Shown in pieces: positions 37,552-45,657 of a stretch of 45,657 bases of DNA. Source of the DNA: an uncultured Actinomycetes bacterium (lineage in GTDB: Bacteria > Actinomycetota > Thermoleophilia > Gaiellales > F1-60-MAGs149); contig CAINDT010000349.1 of assembly GCA_903847495.1 (NCBI GenBank), forward strand, positions 1 to 45,657, read 5' to 3'. A program made the position numbers and the translations under genes. The notes below the pieces were generated by a model. It did no database searches, was not told the DNA's origin, and saw only the letters and a program-made list of their open reading frames with translations. Position 1 is the stretch's first letter; every line of letters starts with the position of its first letter.

Positions 37552-38598
37552 TCAGCCGAAGATGTTCGCGACGTAGATGCCGGCGAGCGGAGCGGTCAGC
37601 TCGGGGACGCTGTTGTCCACGATGCTGCCGACCGTGCGGCGGTTCTTCGGATCGTCGAAGGTCTCGACCGTCATGTCCTCGTACACGAAGTTGGTGATGG
37701 TCGCGAAGTTCGCGCCACCCTCGACTCCGACGAGACCTTGCGGACGGGACACGAAGAGGACACGGCCCTCGCCGAGGATGTAGTCCGCCGCGCGGGTCGC
37801 GCCCTTCTGGGTCGAGACCTTGACGGCGTCCTCGATGACGATGTCGCCGATGCCGAACAGTCCGGGAGCGAGTCCGTAGCGGGAGAAGTTGCCTTCGCCC
37901 TTCATCAGGTCAACGCCCTGCGTGTACTTGATGAGGTCCTTCATTTCCTCGGTGCGAGACATGCGGAACGCCGTCTTTGGCGACATGACGGCGATGATGT
38001 CGCTCATCTGGATCGCGCCACCGGTGTTGACCATCAGCTTCTCGGTCGCGGTCTGGAAGAGACGCGCGGCATAGGGCTGGCTGGTCGCATTGCCATCGGC
38101 AACGCCGTTCGTGGTGGTGAGTCCGGTGAGCGCGTCGAAGTCGGCGAAGTAGTTCGTTCCGGCGGTCCAGTTGCCCGCAGTGGTCAGCACGTTGAGCGCC
38201 CGCTGCGTGCGGAGCGTCATCAGCTGGGCCGCACGGCTGCGGGCGTGCTGGGCCACGATGTCCCATGCGGCGACCTTGGCGGTCTCGTAGGGGATGTAGA
38301 AGCCGCGCTCGAAACGCTTGGTGGCGAACTGCGCGAACTCGAAGTCGTTGTTGATGCCGGTCGGGCGATCCTCGCCGTACGCCCAGCGGAAGTCATTCTC
38401 ATCGACCACGCGGACGGCCTCGTCCGAGTTGATCTTGAGGTAGTAGCCGCTGACGGTCGAGACGGGGACGAGCTTGGTGTAGCGGTTCAGCGCGAACGAC
38501 TTGACGTTCCGCGTGAACTCGGTCTGGATGAGGCCGGTCGCCTCGGAGAAGGTGGGAACGAACGTGTTCAGTCCGCCACCGATGTTTGCATCTGCCAT
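37552..38598 (-). CDS. major capsid protein
   Basis: 348 residues from ATG 38598. N-terminal SEATGLIQTEFTRNVKSF, then YLKINSDEAVRVVDENDFRWA, RFERGFYIPYETAKVAAWDI, and a long beta core ending TVETFDDPKNRRTVGSIVDN. Length and composition suit HK97-fold capsids. It follows the decoration and protease/scaffold genes and is followed by a terminator. Confidence 0.85.
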   Translation of the reverse strand: MADANIGGGLNTFVPTFSEATGLIQTEFTRNVKSFALNRYTKLVPVSTVSGYYLKINSDEAVRVVDENDFRWAYGEDRPTGINNDFEFAQFATKRFERGFYIPYETAKVAAWDIVAQHARSRAAQLMTLRTQRALNVLTTAGNWTAGTNYFADFDALTGLTTTNGVADGNATSQPYAARLFQTATEKLMVNTGGAIQMSDIIAVMSPKTAFRMSRTEEMKDLIKYTQGVDLMKGEGNFSRYGLAPGLFGIGDIVIEDAVKVSTQKGATRAADYILGEGRVLFVSRPQGLVGVEGGANFATITNFVYEDMTVETFDDPKNRRTVGSIVDNSVPELTAPLAGIYVANIFG

Positions 38599-38632
38599 GT
38601 GTGTTTACCTCGTTGGTTGGTGTGCGGACGAA

Positions 38633-39031
38633 TCAGGCGAAGACCGTGTTGGTCTGCTTGAAGACGCGGATGATCTCGCCTGCACCTGCGGCGGGCTCGA
38701 GAGCGATGCCGAAGGGGAACTGCGTGCCGACAGCGACCTGCGCGCGGCCATTGGCGGACGGGGCAACGCGCGCGCCGGCGGTGATCGCGGCAGCTGCCTC
38801 GACCAGGACGACATTGCCACCCTGGAGGTTGATCGGATCGCCGGCGGCGGCGTGGACGTTGGTCACGCCCACGGCGGGGAACGACTTGCTGGAGCCATCG
38901 GCCACGCCAACGGCGATCTGGGTGATGGCGTCACAGGTGACGCCCAGGTTGCGACCGCTGACACGGACGAAACGGTAGGCGGTCGTGGTGTCGCTCGCGA
39001 CGAGCGATGGAGTGTCGGAGTATGCGCTCAT
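38633..39031 (-). CDS. capsid decoration-like protein
   Basis: 132 residues from ATG 39031 after AAGGAAGGCTCCAGAC. Small beta-rich, Gly/Ala-rich protein (VGVTNVHAAAGDPINLQGGN, AAAAITAGARVAPSANGRAQ) with the shape of DUF2190/decoration proteins that sit on the capsid. Placed immediately before the major capsid gene. Confidence 0.75.
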   Translation of the reverse strand: MSAYSDTPSLVASDTTTAYRFVRVSGRNLGVTCDAITQIAVGVADGSSKSFPAVGVTNVHAAAGDPINLQGGNVVLVEAAAAITAGARVAPSANGRAQVAVGTQFPFGIALEPAAGAGEIIRVFKQTNTVFA

Positions 39032-39052
39032 GTCTGGAGCCTTCCTTGTTGA

Positions 39053-39658
39053 TTAGACGCCGCTCTTCGCGCGCGCCATGAGGGTCTTGAACTTCTCGGG
39101 ATCGCCAGCGGCCTCGGCCACGATCTTGGCGACGGTGTCACGGTCAAGGGACGACGACGCATCGGGCTTCGCGCCCGAGCGGGGGGTTGCGGTCACGCGC
39201 ACGCCGACGGGGTCGCGGCGGAAGTTCTCGCGCCAGAACGCGAGCTTCTTGGACGGGTTGGACGAGGAGACGAGCTCCTCGATCATCTCGTCGCGGCAGC
39301 AGTCGACGGCGAAGCCGTCCGATGCCATCGAGTCGATCTCGCGGCTGAACCGCTCCTTCGCCAGCTCGGTCTCGAGGGCGGCGATGCGGCGCTCGAACTT
39401 CTCCTTCATGCGGGCGAACTCGACCTTGTCGCCGGACTTGGAGTGCTTGGACTTCATGGCCTTCGCCTTGTCGTCCTCCTTCTCCTCCTCCTCGTCCTCG
39501 TCGTCGTCTCCCTCGTGGGAGTCGATGTCGACGTGGGTCTGGTTGTACATCTTGCGGTTCTCTTCCTTGAGGCGCGCGATCTCCGCGTCCTTCTCGGCGA
39601 TGAGCTTGCACATCTCGTCCTTCTCGTCCTTCTTCTCTGACTTGGCATCGTCTGCCAT
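39053..39658 (-). CDS. scaffold protein from internal in-frame start (Mu Z-like)
   Basis: 201 residues starting MADDAKSEKKDEKDE. The ATG at 39658 is in frame with the protease gene and preceded by GAAGGAGTCCAAC, a better ribosome site than that of the full-length gene. The product is the coiled-coil, acidic C-terminal part alone, which fits a scaffold that templates capsid assembly and is later removed by the protease. Confidence 0.65.
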   Translation of the reverse strand: MADDAKSEKKDEKDEMCKLIAEKDAEIARLKEENRKMYNQTHVDIDSHEGDDDEDEEEEKEDDKAKAMKSKHSKSGDKVEFARMKEKFERRIAALETELAKERFSREIDSMASDGFAVDCCRDEMIEELVSSSNPSKKLAFWRENFRRDPVGVRVTATPRSGAKPDASSSLDRDTVAKIVAEAAGDPEKFKTLMARAKSGV

Positions 39659-40225
39659 GTTGGACTCCTTCTTCTTCACGGCTGCGCCGGGTACGAACAC
39701 GTTGCCCACCCCGGGCGCAGCCTCGAAGCAGGAGGAGCATTCCATTGCGAACACGATCTTGTCGCCCTGCTTGCTGAAGCGCGTGTCAGGCAGCGGCCTG
39801 CGAGGCGTGTCCCTTCCAAGCAGGGCGATCTCGCTCATGTGGTCGTCCTGCCAGATCTCCGCGCTGCGGCGCGGGAACCGGTTGGAAGCGACGTACGTGG
39901 CGAAGTCGTCTCGGGACATCTCTACGTCGCCCACCACGAAGGGGACGCCGTTGCGCTCCTCGAGCTGAACGTCGAGCACTGCACCCACCGCCTCCTTGGG
40001 CTCGCTGTGGTCCTCCTGCGAATGGAGGATCACGATGCGCGGGTGCTGCCTGCGGCTGATGAACTGCCGCGTGCGGTCGACGATGCGGGCCACCTTGCGG
40101 CGATCGAACTTCTTGATCTCCTCGTCCGAGCCATCATCGATGGTCGGATCGAAGCCGGAGAACAGCTCGAGCCGCTTGATGACGACCTTGTCATCATCCT
40201 CGATGATGTCGTGGGAACCCTGCAT
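39053..40225 (-). CDS. prohead protease fused to scaffold (Mu I-like)
   Basis: 390 residues. The N-terminal about 165 residues look like a phage prohead protease: VIKRLELFSGF, the block IVILHSQEDHSEPKEAVGAV, VPFVVGDVEMSRDDFATYV and FPRRSAEIWQDDHMSEIALL. Then a linker and a scaffold part (190-390) of charged coiled coil (DDEDEEEEKEDD) and a conserved-looking C terminus. A second start inside (39658) yields the scaffold alone, as in the Mu I/Z pair. The catalytic residues cannot be named safely. Confidence 0.75.
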   Translation of the reverse strand: MQGSHDIIEDDDKVVIKRLELFSGFDPTIDDGSDEEIKKFDRRKVARIVDRTRQFISRRQHPRIVILHSQEDHSEPKEAVGAVLDVQLEERNGVPFVVGDVEMSRDDFATYVASNRFPRRSAEIWQDDHMSEIALLGRDTPRRPLPDTRFSKQGDKIVFAMECSSCFEAAPGVGNVFVPGAAVKKKESNMADDAKSEKKDEKDEMCKLIAEKDAEIARLKEENRKMYNQTHVDIDSHEGDDDEDEEEEKEDDKAKAMKSKHSKSGDKVEFARMKEKFERRIAALETELAKERFSREIDSMASDGFAVDCCRDEMIEELVSSSNPSKKLAFWRENFRRDPVGVRVTATPRSGAKPDASSSLDRDTVAKIVAEAAGDPEKFKTLMARAKSGV

Positions 40226-40330
40226 CGGCTCACATAACGCACGCTAGTGCTGATAAAATCAATGGCGAAATGACCAAACAGCCATAAAACGTCTATAAGC
40301 ATCCATAGACGCTTATGGAATCATCAAACA
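40226..40330. promoter_or_regulatory. AT-rich intergenic region with overlapping inverted repeats
   Basis: 105 bp, AT-rich against the GC-rich flanks. Three dyads overlap: CGTCTAT/ATAGACG (40290-40311), ATAAGC/GCTTAT (40295-40316) and CCATA/TATGG (40303-40318). A minus-strand promoter is possible: TTGGTC (40277-40272), 16 bp, TATCAG (40255-40250), reading into the protease gene at 40225. Regulatory or recombination site; the exact role is unknown. Confidence 0.45.
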
Positions 40331-41230
40331 TCACCGAAACATAGGATCGGGGTACTGGCCCCTGTCGATGAAGCCCTGCCGCTCGCCGTTGTAGGCCCGC
40401 ACGGCTGCATGATCGACCCTTCCGGACGAGTCGAGCAGCCCGAGCGTCTGTGCTCGGCGATCCGACACGGGGAACAGGCTGGCTCGGCAGTTGATGCCGC
40501 ACGGAGGCACGCAGCCCTGGCGGACGATCTCGGCCATCGTGTTGATGTACCCCGAGACCTGCCAGTGGAAGCCGTCGTGGGGATAGAGGCCAGTGGGGTT
40601 GCCGCGGGTGCGGCTGTCCATCTGCTCCCTGATCTCCCAGAGCGGGAACCGCAGGCCGTCGTCGCCCTCGCTGGTCTCGCCGCGACCGTAGGCGAGGCCG
40701 GCGGTCATTCCCGCCTCGGCGATGCCGAGGTTGACCGCGCGGCGGACGGCATCCTGCGCCCGGATCACCGACCTGCGGGGGATGGTCCTGACGAGCGACC
40801 GCGCGTCGTCGTCCTCGGACACGATCTCGAGCGCCCTTCGGGCGGACGCCATCGGGATGTCGAACCGGGTGGCTCGGCGGGAGATGGCGGCTGGGATCCC
40901 GCGCGGGATGAACCGCATGTTGCCGTCGTCCTCGTCGAAGAACAGCAGGTAGAGGATCGCGGTCATGTCGTCGCCGTGCCGGCGCTCGACGTTCTGGTAG
41001 GTGCTCTCGACGGTCGTCAGCGCCTGCGACACGAGCTGGCGCGCCTTCTCGTGGTAGGCGGAGATGTCGGCGAGGGTCGCGCCCTCGCGGAGGTACATGC
41101 GCCTTCCGCGCACATGCGACTCCGCGAGGACGTTCCCCACCTCCGCAGCCATGTCGGCCCATCTGCGGCGGGAGAGACCCCGCAGCCATGTCGCCTTCAT
41201 GCTTCTCTCGGCTGCGGACAGGCCGTTCAT
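40331..41230 (-). CDS. minor head protein, Mu gpF-like
   Basis: 299 residues from ATG 41230, overlapping the portal stop (ATGA). A long helical N-terminal half (about 1-150, ARQLVSQALTTVESTYQNVE) and the C-terminal head-morphogenesis motif FHWQVSGYINTMAEIVRQGC followed by CVPPCGINCR, matching the family pattern with its Cys residues. It follows the portal gene as in Mu (gp29 then gp30) and joins the portal to the inside of the head. Confidence 0.82.
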   Translation of the reverse strand: MNGLSAAERSMKATWLRGLSRRRWADMAAEVGNVLAESHVRGRRMYLREGATLADISAYHEKARQLVSQALTTVESTYQNVERRHGDDMTAILYLLFFDEDDGNMRFIPRGIPAAISRRATRFDIPMASARRALEIVSEDDDARSLVRTIPRRSVIRAQDAVRRAVNLGIAEAGMTAGLAYGRGETSEGDDGLRFPLWEIREQMDSRTRGNPTGLYPHDGFHWQVSGYINTMAEIVRQGCVPPCGINCRASLFPVSDRRAQTLGLLDSSGRVDHAAVRAYNGERQGFIDRGQYPDPMFR

Positions 41231-43506
41231 TCGCCGTCCTCCTCGTCGTCGAGCGGACCCTTGAGTCCGTCGACCCTCGAGTGCTCCGACTTCTCGGCGT
41301 CGAGCCGCGAGACGATGCGGCGCGCCCACGTCCATCCGGCGTCACCGCCCCAGCCGTGCCACGCCTGCCAGCCCTTTCCCTGCTCGTCCCAGGTCTCGCC
41401 CTTCTTGTCCGACTGGTGGCGGTCGAAGTACCGCACCATCCGGCGCACCGTCTCCTCGGACAGCCTCGTGCGGCTCGCGAGGTCGTTCGCGCGCGCGAGA
41501 CCGACGGCGGTCATGCCGCGCTGGCTCTCCGGTTTCGACTCGCGGACCTCGAGCGCCTTGCGCGCGTTCGCGGCCACCTTCGGCGGCGGGACGAATCCCT
41601 CGTCGTCGAAGGTCTCCTTCTCGCCCTTCTTCTCCTCGCGCTCGAACAGCGCCGAGTCGTGGCGGCTTACGCCGTCGTCGCTTCGGATGCCCTCGCGCAC
41701 GGCGACCTGCACCGCCTGCTCGACGGAAAGTCCGCGGCGCACGAGCTCGCCGGCGCGGTCCTTCTGGACCTGGGTGTCCTGCGAGTGCTGCGGGCGTTTC
41801 CGGTTCTCCGTCTTCTCGCCGCACATCGAGTACGCGATGGCCCACGCCTGGTCGTCGGAGTAGCCCTCCTCGACGAGAATCCGGTGCTTGGCGATGACCT
41901 CGTCGCCGATCTCGCGCGCGTTCTTCGACTTGGACGGGGACTTCCGCGTCTTCGGGTAGTCGTGCTTGCCGCTCGCGCAGTTGTTCGTGTCGGTGAACCC
42001 GCCGAACCCGTTGCCGCAGTTCCCCTTCGGCTTGCCGCGCCGGCGCCGTCGGATCGCCTCGCGGCGGAGCTCCTTGTCCGACATCTTCGAGAACACCTGC
42101 TTGGCGTTGAGCATCGGCTCGCCCTCGTCGGTGTCGTCGCCGGGATCGAACTCCTCTCCATCCTCGCCGATCTCGGGGAGAACGTCGCGGGTCTTGCCGG
42201 TGAGCACGGGCTCGTCCTGCTCGGGGATCGCGAGACCGAGCATCTTCCTCGTGTCGGCCTCGGAGACGGTGCCGCCGAGCTCGTTGACGAAGATGCGGAT
42301 GGCCTCGAGCTTCTTCTCCATCTCGGGGCTCTCGACGCTGAACTCGAAGCGCGGGTACACGTCCTGCGGGCCGAAGTTCATGTCGACGATCTCGCGCACG
42401 AGCTGGTGCGTGATCGTCTCGGCTAGCCCGTCGGCGACGAACTTCATCTGCCGCGTGAAGGTCTTGCCGTGCTCCTTGCCGACGCTCGAGCCGAGCCCGG
42501 TGGACACCGCCTCGCTCGTCGCGGCCTGACCGACGATGAGCTCCTTGATGTTCTTCGAGAGCCACTCGCAGAGGTCGGCGAACACCTGCGCGCGCGCAGC
42601 CGCCGGCTCCTTGACCTCGATCTCGTAGTCCTTCTGGCCGGGAGTCATGCGCGGCAGCACCGCGCTCACGTCGCCGACGAGGTTCCGCAGGATGGACTCC
42701 ATCTCCTCCTTGCCGCCCTTCTGCGACATGGGGTAGTAGCCGAGCCTGATGCCCTGCGCGTAACGCTCGGCGAACGTGGCCCAGTTCTGGAGCACCGCCT
42801 GCTTGAGGTTCCAGTACCACCAGACCGTGTCGCGGACGCCCTTGCCCATGTAGGCGTACGCGGTCTCGTACGGGTCGTCGAAGTCAGGCCCGTTGACCAT
42901 GTAGCGGTGCCACACGACGGCGCGGCGCTCGATGGGCGTCAGCACATGCACCCTCGAGTCGAAGCCCTGCTGGGTCTCGCCGTTGGTGCCGTCCATGTCG
43001 CTGTAGTAGCGGGGACCGACGCGGATCGCCGGCTCTCCGTCGATGTTGACCGCGAGGGTGTCCGGGTGGAACGGGAGCCAGTCGGCGGGGACGATGATCC
43101 CGTTGCGGCGCTCGTACACCAGGTTGGCCGCGCTCGAGCCGTACCACACGGCGTCGAGCAGGTGCCTGACGAGGTCGCCGAGCCTCGGCATGCGCGCGAA
43201 GATCTCCTGCGTCCTCGCGGCGATCTCGTCCTGCGCCACGTCCCGCGAGTCGAACGGCTTGATCTGCCACTCGAGTCCCGCGATCGACACCTGGAGCTGC
43301 GTCAGCGGCCCCATGCAGTCGGGGTCGTTGCGCATCTGCTTCATCAGCACCTTGTCCTTGCGGTACGCAAGGGACGGGTTCCGGAGCATGCGCGCGACCG
43401 ACGCGAAGTATGTCCGCTGCATCTCGATGGGCAGCGCGACGGGTCTCATCATCTCGGGAGGGATTCCGGCGTCCTTCGCCTCGCCCTCGTTCAGAAGTTC
43501 ATCCAT
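41227..43506 (-). CDS. portal protein, Mu gp29-like (DUF935), with C-terminal extension
   Basis: 759 residues from ATG 43506 after TGGAGGCTAT. The portal part (about 1-480) has LQVSIAGLEWQIKPFDSRDV, the wing/stem region VIVGQAATSEAVSTGLGSSV-like with LIVGQAATSEA, and EYWxxR-like helices, as in DUF935 portals. The extra 280 residues hold FGGFTDTNNCASGKHD, YSDDQAWAIAYSMCGEK and, at the end, SEETVRRMVRYFDRHQ and AWHGWGGDAGWTWAR, a domain I know from other phage head proteins. Mu-like portals end near 500 residues, so this is a fusion. Confidence 0.85.
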   Translation of the reverse strand: MDELLNEGEAKDAGIPPEMMRPVALPIEMQRTYFASVARMLRNPSLAYRKDKVLMKQMRNDPDCMGPLTQLQVSIAGLEWQIKPFDSRDVAQDEIAARTQEIFARMPRLGDLVRHLLDAVWYGSSAANLVYERRNGIIVPADWLPFHPDTLAVNIDGEPAIRVGPRYYSDMDGTNGETQQGFDSRVHVLTPIERRAVVWHRYMVNGPDFDDPYETAYAYMGKGVRDTVWWYWNLKQAVLQNWATFAERYAQGIRLGYYPMSQKGGKEEMESILRNLVGDVSAVLPRMTPGQKDYEIEVKEPAAARAQVFADLCEWLSKNIKELIVGQAATSEAVSTGLGSSVGKEHGKTFTRQMKFVADGLAETITHQLVREIVDMNFGPQDVYPRFEFSVESPEMEKKLEAIRIFVNELGGTVSEADTRKMLGLAIPEQDEPVLTGKTRDVLPEIGEDGEEFDPGDDTDEGEPMLNAKQVFSKMSDKELRREAIRRRRRGKPKGNCGNGFGGFTDTNNCASGKHDYPKTRKSPSKSKNAREIGDEVIAKHRILVEEGYSDDQAWAIAYSMCGEKTENRKRPQHSQDTQVQKDRAGELVRRGLSVEQAVQVAVREGIRSDDGVSRHDSALFEREEKKGEKETFDDEGFVPPPKVAANARKALEVRESKPESQRGMTAVGLARANDLASRTRLSEETVRRMVRYFDRHQSDKKGETWDEQGKGWQAWHGWGGDAGWTWARRIVSRLDAEKSEHSRVDGLKGPLDDEEDGE

Positions 43507-44947
43507 ATAGCCTCCAGTACCTCGCCCTTCCGCTCTCCGCAAGCACGGGCTTGGCCGTCAGGCCGTAGCCGGCGCGCATGCACGCCTCCATCAGGTCGAC
43601 GACCGCGTCGACCGTGTCGTCGTGATCCCCGGCGGGGAACGTCGTCATCTCCTCGTAGAGGACCGCGTGGTCCCTCGAGACCTTGCCGCGGTCGCCGCGC
43701 AGGCGCAGGCGTCCCTGCTCCACGAAGGGCTGCTTCTCGCTCGCCCTCGAGAGCTTGTCCTTCGTCCTGACCTGCGGGACCACCGACGTGTTCTCGCACG
43801 CCACGGCCAGCTGCTGCGTCAGGCCGATCTGCGGGCCATTGCCCTCGGCCATCAGGACGGACACCCCGTGCGCCCTGCATTCCCTCGCGCAGATCCGCAG
43901 CCACTCGGGGAACGGACACCGCTGGCGGATCACCCTGTCCACATAGCAGTAGCCGTCCATCGACCGGTGCGCGATCACGAGCACCGAGTAGTCGGGGTCG
44001 CCCTTCTTCACCGTCTTGTCCGTGAACGCGAAGTCGGTCGCCGCGACGACCTGCCCGGTCGCCCGCACGAACTCCGGGATCTCGCCCTCGTAGAGCGCCC
44101 TGTCGAGCCACCAGTGGTCGAACACCAGCTGGTCGCTCGAGACCGGCGACAGCTCGTACGCCCTCGAGTACGCGACCGGCCCGTACTGGACCCGGAGATC
44201 CTCCATCATCGGCGGCGTGTAGACCTCGGTCCACGGGCTCAAGTACCCGCGGACCGGCCTGCGGAACAGCCCGCCGTTCTCGTCGTGGTACTTCCGCCAG
44301 TCCGCCGTGATGTCCGCGACGTGGTACGGCGTGCCGAACTTCCAGATCCTCGGGTTCGGCCTCGAGCGGTCGAGCGTCGGCAACCAGATCGTCCGCCACG
44401 CCTCCTTCACCTGCTCGCGCATCGCTGGCTGCTGGACCGCGTTCCGGAGGTCGCAGATGTCGTCCGCGATCAGGATGTCCGAGCGGCCACCGGCGCGACC
44501 GAACACGCTCACCGACTCCACCGTCGGGTCGCGCATGAACTTCGACCGCTTCACCGTGAACGACGTGTTGCCCCAGGTCGAGTCGTTGTCCGGCTCGATC
44601 TCTGGGAACACCTTCCGGTACTCCTCCGACTGGATCAGCTTCCTGATCAAGGTCACCGTCTTCGTCGCCTCGTCGTCCGACGAGCCCACGATCTTGACGC
44701 GGATCAACGGGTTCCGACCGATCTCCCACGCCACCCGGCCAGCCATCTGGTTGGTCTTCCCATGTCCGCGCGGCAGCTCGACATACGCATTCAGCGACCC
44801 GTCCAGATGGAACTGGAGCTCGTCGTGCATCCGCCCGTTGTCGAACCCGAGCACATACGGCACGAACCAATGCGCGCTCTCGCGGCACCCGTACCAGAAC
44901 TCCTCGAGCGTGAGACCTTCGACATCCACGATGTGGAAGATAAACAT
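43499..44947 (-). CDS. terL: large terminase subunit
   Basis: 482 residues from ATG 44947 after AAGGAGAAGGTGG. Walker A PRGHGKT (59-65) and Walker B ILIADD (158-163) form the packaging ATPase. The C-terminal nuclease has acidic residues in AATDFAF (about 295) and near DHDDTVDAV (about 447). It moves DNA into the prohead through the portal, whose gene overlaps its 3' end. No recognisable small terminase gene is adjacent. Confidence 0.93.
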   Translation of the reverse strand: MFIFHIVDVEGLTLEEFWYGCRESAHWFVPYVLGFDNGRMHDELQFHLDGSLNAYVELPRGHGKTNQMAGRVAWEIGRNPLIRVKIVGSSDDEATKTVTLIRKLIQSEEYRKVFPEIEPDNDSTWGNTSFTVKRSKFMRDPTVESVSVFGRAGGRSDILIADDICDLRNAVQQPAMREQVKEAWRTIWLPTLDRSRPNPRIWKFGTPYHVADITADWRKYHDENGGLFRRPVRGYLSPWTEVYTPPMMEDLRVQYGPVAYSRAYELSPVSSDQLVFDHWWLDRALYEGEIPEFVRATGQVVAATDFAFTDKTVKKGDPDYSVLVIAHRSMDGYCYVDRVIRQRCPFPEWLRICARECRAHGVSVLMAEGNGPQIGLTQQLAVACENTSVVPQVRTKDKLSRASEKQPFVEQGRLRLRGDRGKVSRDHAVLYEEMTTFPAGDHDDTVDAVVDLMEACMRAGYGLTAKPVLAESGRARYWRLYG

Positions 44948-45516
44948 CCACCTTCTCCTTACAACGAGGGATGTTCGATAAACGCGATGTGCCGAGTGTT
45001 GTTAGAGCCTGATCGCAAGAACGCTTGCCATCTGCTCGAACAACCGTCGAACGGGAAGTTCCAGGCGAACTCCACGCACATACCGGGGGGTCTGCGTTTG
45101 GCGCCCGTATCACCTCCACTGACGGAATGTTTGAGTGTTTGGGCCACCGTCTAACGGAAGGTTCCGTTGGGTAGGCTCGCGAGGAGGAGGGTTAGTAAGC
45201 ACCCCCTACCCCTGTCGCTACGTGTGTCGGTCGCGTCGGCGCGGCGCCGCGCGTCTCGCATCGGTCGATCCGAGACGGTTGCAGCGTCCGCGCAAGCGAT
45301 CGGTTGCGCCAGTGAGCACGCGCGCGCATCGTCCGACGGGTTAGCTCGCGAGCATCTCGGCGCGAGCCCCTCGGCGCGTCGGCTCCTGCCTGCCTGCCTG
45401 CGTGGGGCGAGTCGGTGGCCGGCCATGCCATCGCGGGCGCCAGTGCGGCGCCTAGGTCGATCCCCGCGGGCTCGGTTGTGGTTCCCCGTTCGTCGGCTCG
45501 CGTACCCTCTCGGGTA
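44948..45516. other. non-coding region upstream of the terminase gene
   Basis: 569 bp (about 730 with 1-161 across the circular join) without a credible gene. Hairpins: GCAAG/CTTGC (45015-45028), AACGGAA-GG-TTCCGTT (45153-45168) and CGTACCC-TCTC-GGGTACG (45501-45518). Dyads CCGTCGAACGG at 45044 and CCGTCTAACGG at 45147, the latter about 103 bp further on. A 19-bp repeat shared with 143-161, and an orphan AGGAGCC module near 45380. Good candidate for the packaging (cos/pac) site, the origin, or a recombination site. Confidence 0.5.
45036..45054. repeat. 19-bp direct repeat, copy 1
   Basis: TCGAACAACCGTCGAACGG, exact match to 143-161. The copy is followed by GAAGTTCC, and a similar block (CCGTCTAACGGAAGGTTCC) recurs at 45147-45165. 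Confidence 0.7.
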
Positions 45517-45657
45517 CGCTCTCTCGACTCTCTGCGGGGTTCTCGTTGGCCGAGGTAATGCTACGTCGGCACCTCTGCGGAATTCCATCGAACAAGTGCC
45601 GACGGAGCAAAGAAACAACCCGCGCGGGGCTCGCGCGGGTTGGGTTTCTCTTCCTCC
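45517..45657. repeat. right copy of the 141-bp terminal direct repeat
   Basis: Exact copy of bases 1-141. Reading across the join makes 45516 and 142 flank a single copy. It lies in the non-coding stretch between the terminase gene and the small-gene cluster at 162-2178. Confidence 0.95.

Noticed and set aside
40295..40318. Dyads as a rho-independent terminator
   Set aside because: No T-tract follows on the minus strand and the stems are AT-rich and weak.
44959..45147. Minus-strand 62-codon frame upstream of the terminase gene
   Set aside because: No ribosome site, covers the repeats and hairpin at 45015-45054, and the sequence lacks protein-like periodicity.
45151..45618. Minus-strand open frame of 155 codons over the non-coding end region
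   Set aside because: Arg/Pro/Ala-rich shadow sequence, no ribosome site, and it runs through the hairpins and the terminal repeat.

Overview
This window looks like one complete circular genome of a tailed dsDNA phage, about 45.5 kb long and GC-rich (roughly 60-65% by eye). The first 141 bases are repeated exactly as the last 141, so the unit length is 45,516 bp. A 141-bp overlap equals the largest default k-mer of a common metagenome assembler, so it more likely marks a closed circular contig than physical terminal repeats. Gene content is that of an uncultured siphovirus-like phage: there is a terminase, a Mu-like portal and head set, a tail tube, tail chaperones with a -1 frameshift site, a short tape measure and several fibre proteins, but no sheath gene. 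The host cannot be named. High GC, a very cysteine-rich structural protein and a cohesin-like protein would fit hosts such as Planctomycetota, but that is a guess.

Layout. Nearly all genes lie on the minus strand and are read from high to low coordinates. They run from large terminase (44947) and portal through the minor head protein, protease with nested scaffold, decoration protein and major capsid protein, then connectors, tail tube, chaperones, tape measure and large tail proteins (to 28.7 kb). A run of small fibre and virion-tip genes follows (28.7-22.5 kb), then a membrane/lysis cassette (22.5-21.7 kb), a metallophosphoesterase, further fibre-like genes and the Cys-rich protein (to 16.6 kb). 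The early block follows: RecE-like exonuclease, RecT annealing protein, RepL-like initiator, SF2 helicase, many very small genes, zinc-finger/TOPRIM primase and RusA resolvase (16.0-5.2 kb). A second minus-strand cluster of five small genes lies at 2178-162 and ends at a strong hairpin terminator.

The only plus-strand genes form one operon (2756-5276): an acidic unknown protein, four small proteins including a 37-residue membrane peptide, and a serine recombinase. It starts at a good sigma70-like promoter (2687-2715) next to a 19-bp perfect palindrome. Its last gene converges on, and overlaps, the minus-strand early block. Genes are tightly packed. Many are joined by stop/start overlaps of the GTGA, ATGA or TGATG type, and ribosome binding sites often lie in the 3' end of the gene before, which forces shared C-terminal peptides such as QEPNQ and DGGxF.

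Non-coding control regions stand out. About 730 bp before the terminase gene (44948 through the junction to 161) hold repeats and hairpins. The 207 bp before the RepL-like gene hold two families of dyad sites, each spaced 21 bp. The leader of the exonuclease gene can fold into a three-stem element whose loop is an exact anti-Shine-Dalgarno on the minus strand. I recognised no DNA polymerase, small terminase, classical repressor, endolysin, tRNA, CRISPR array or reverse transcriptase.
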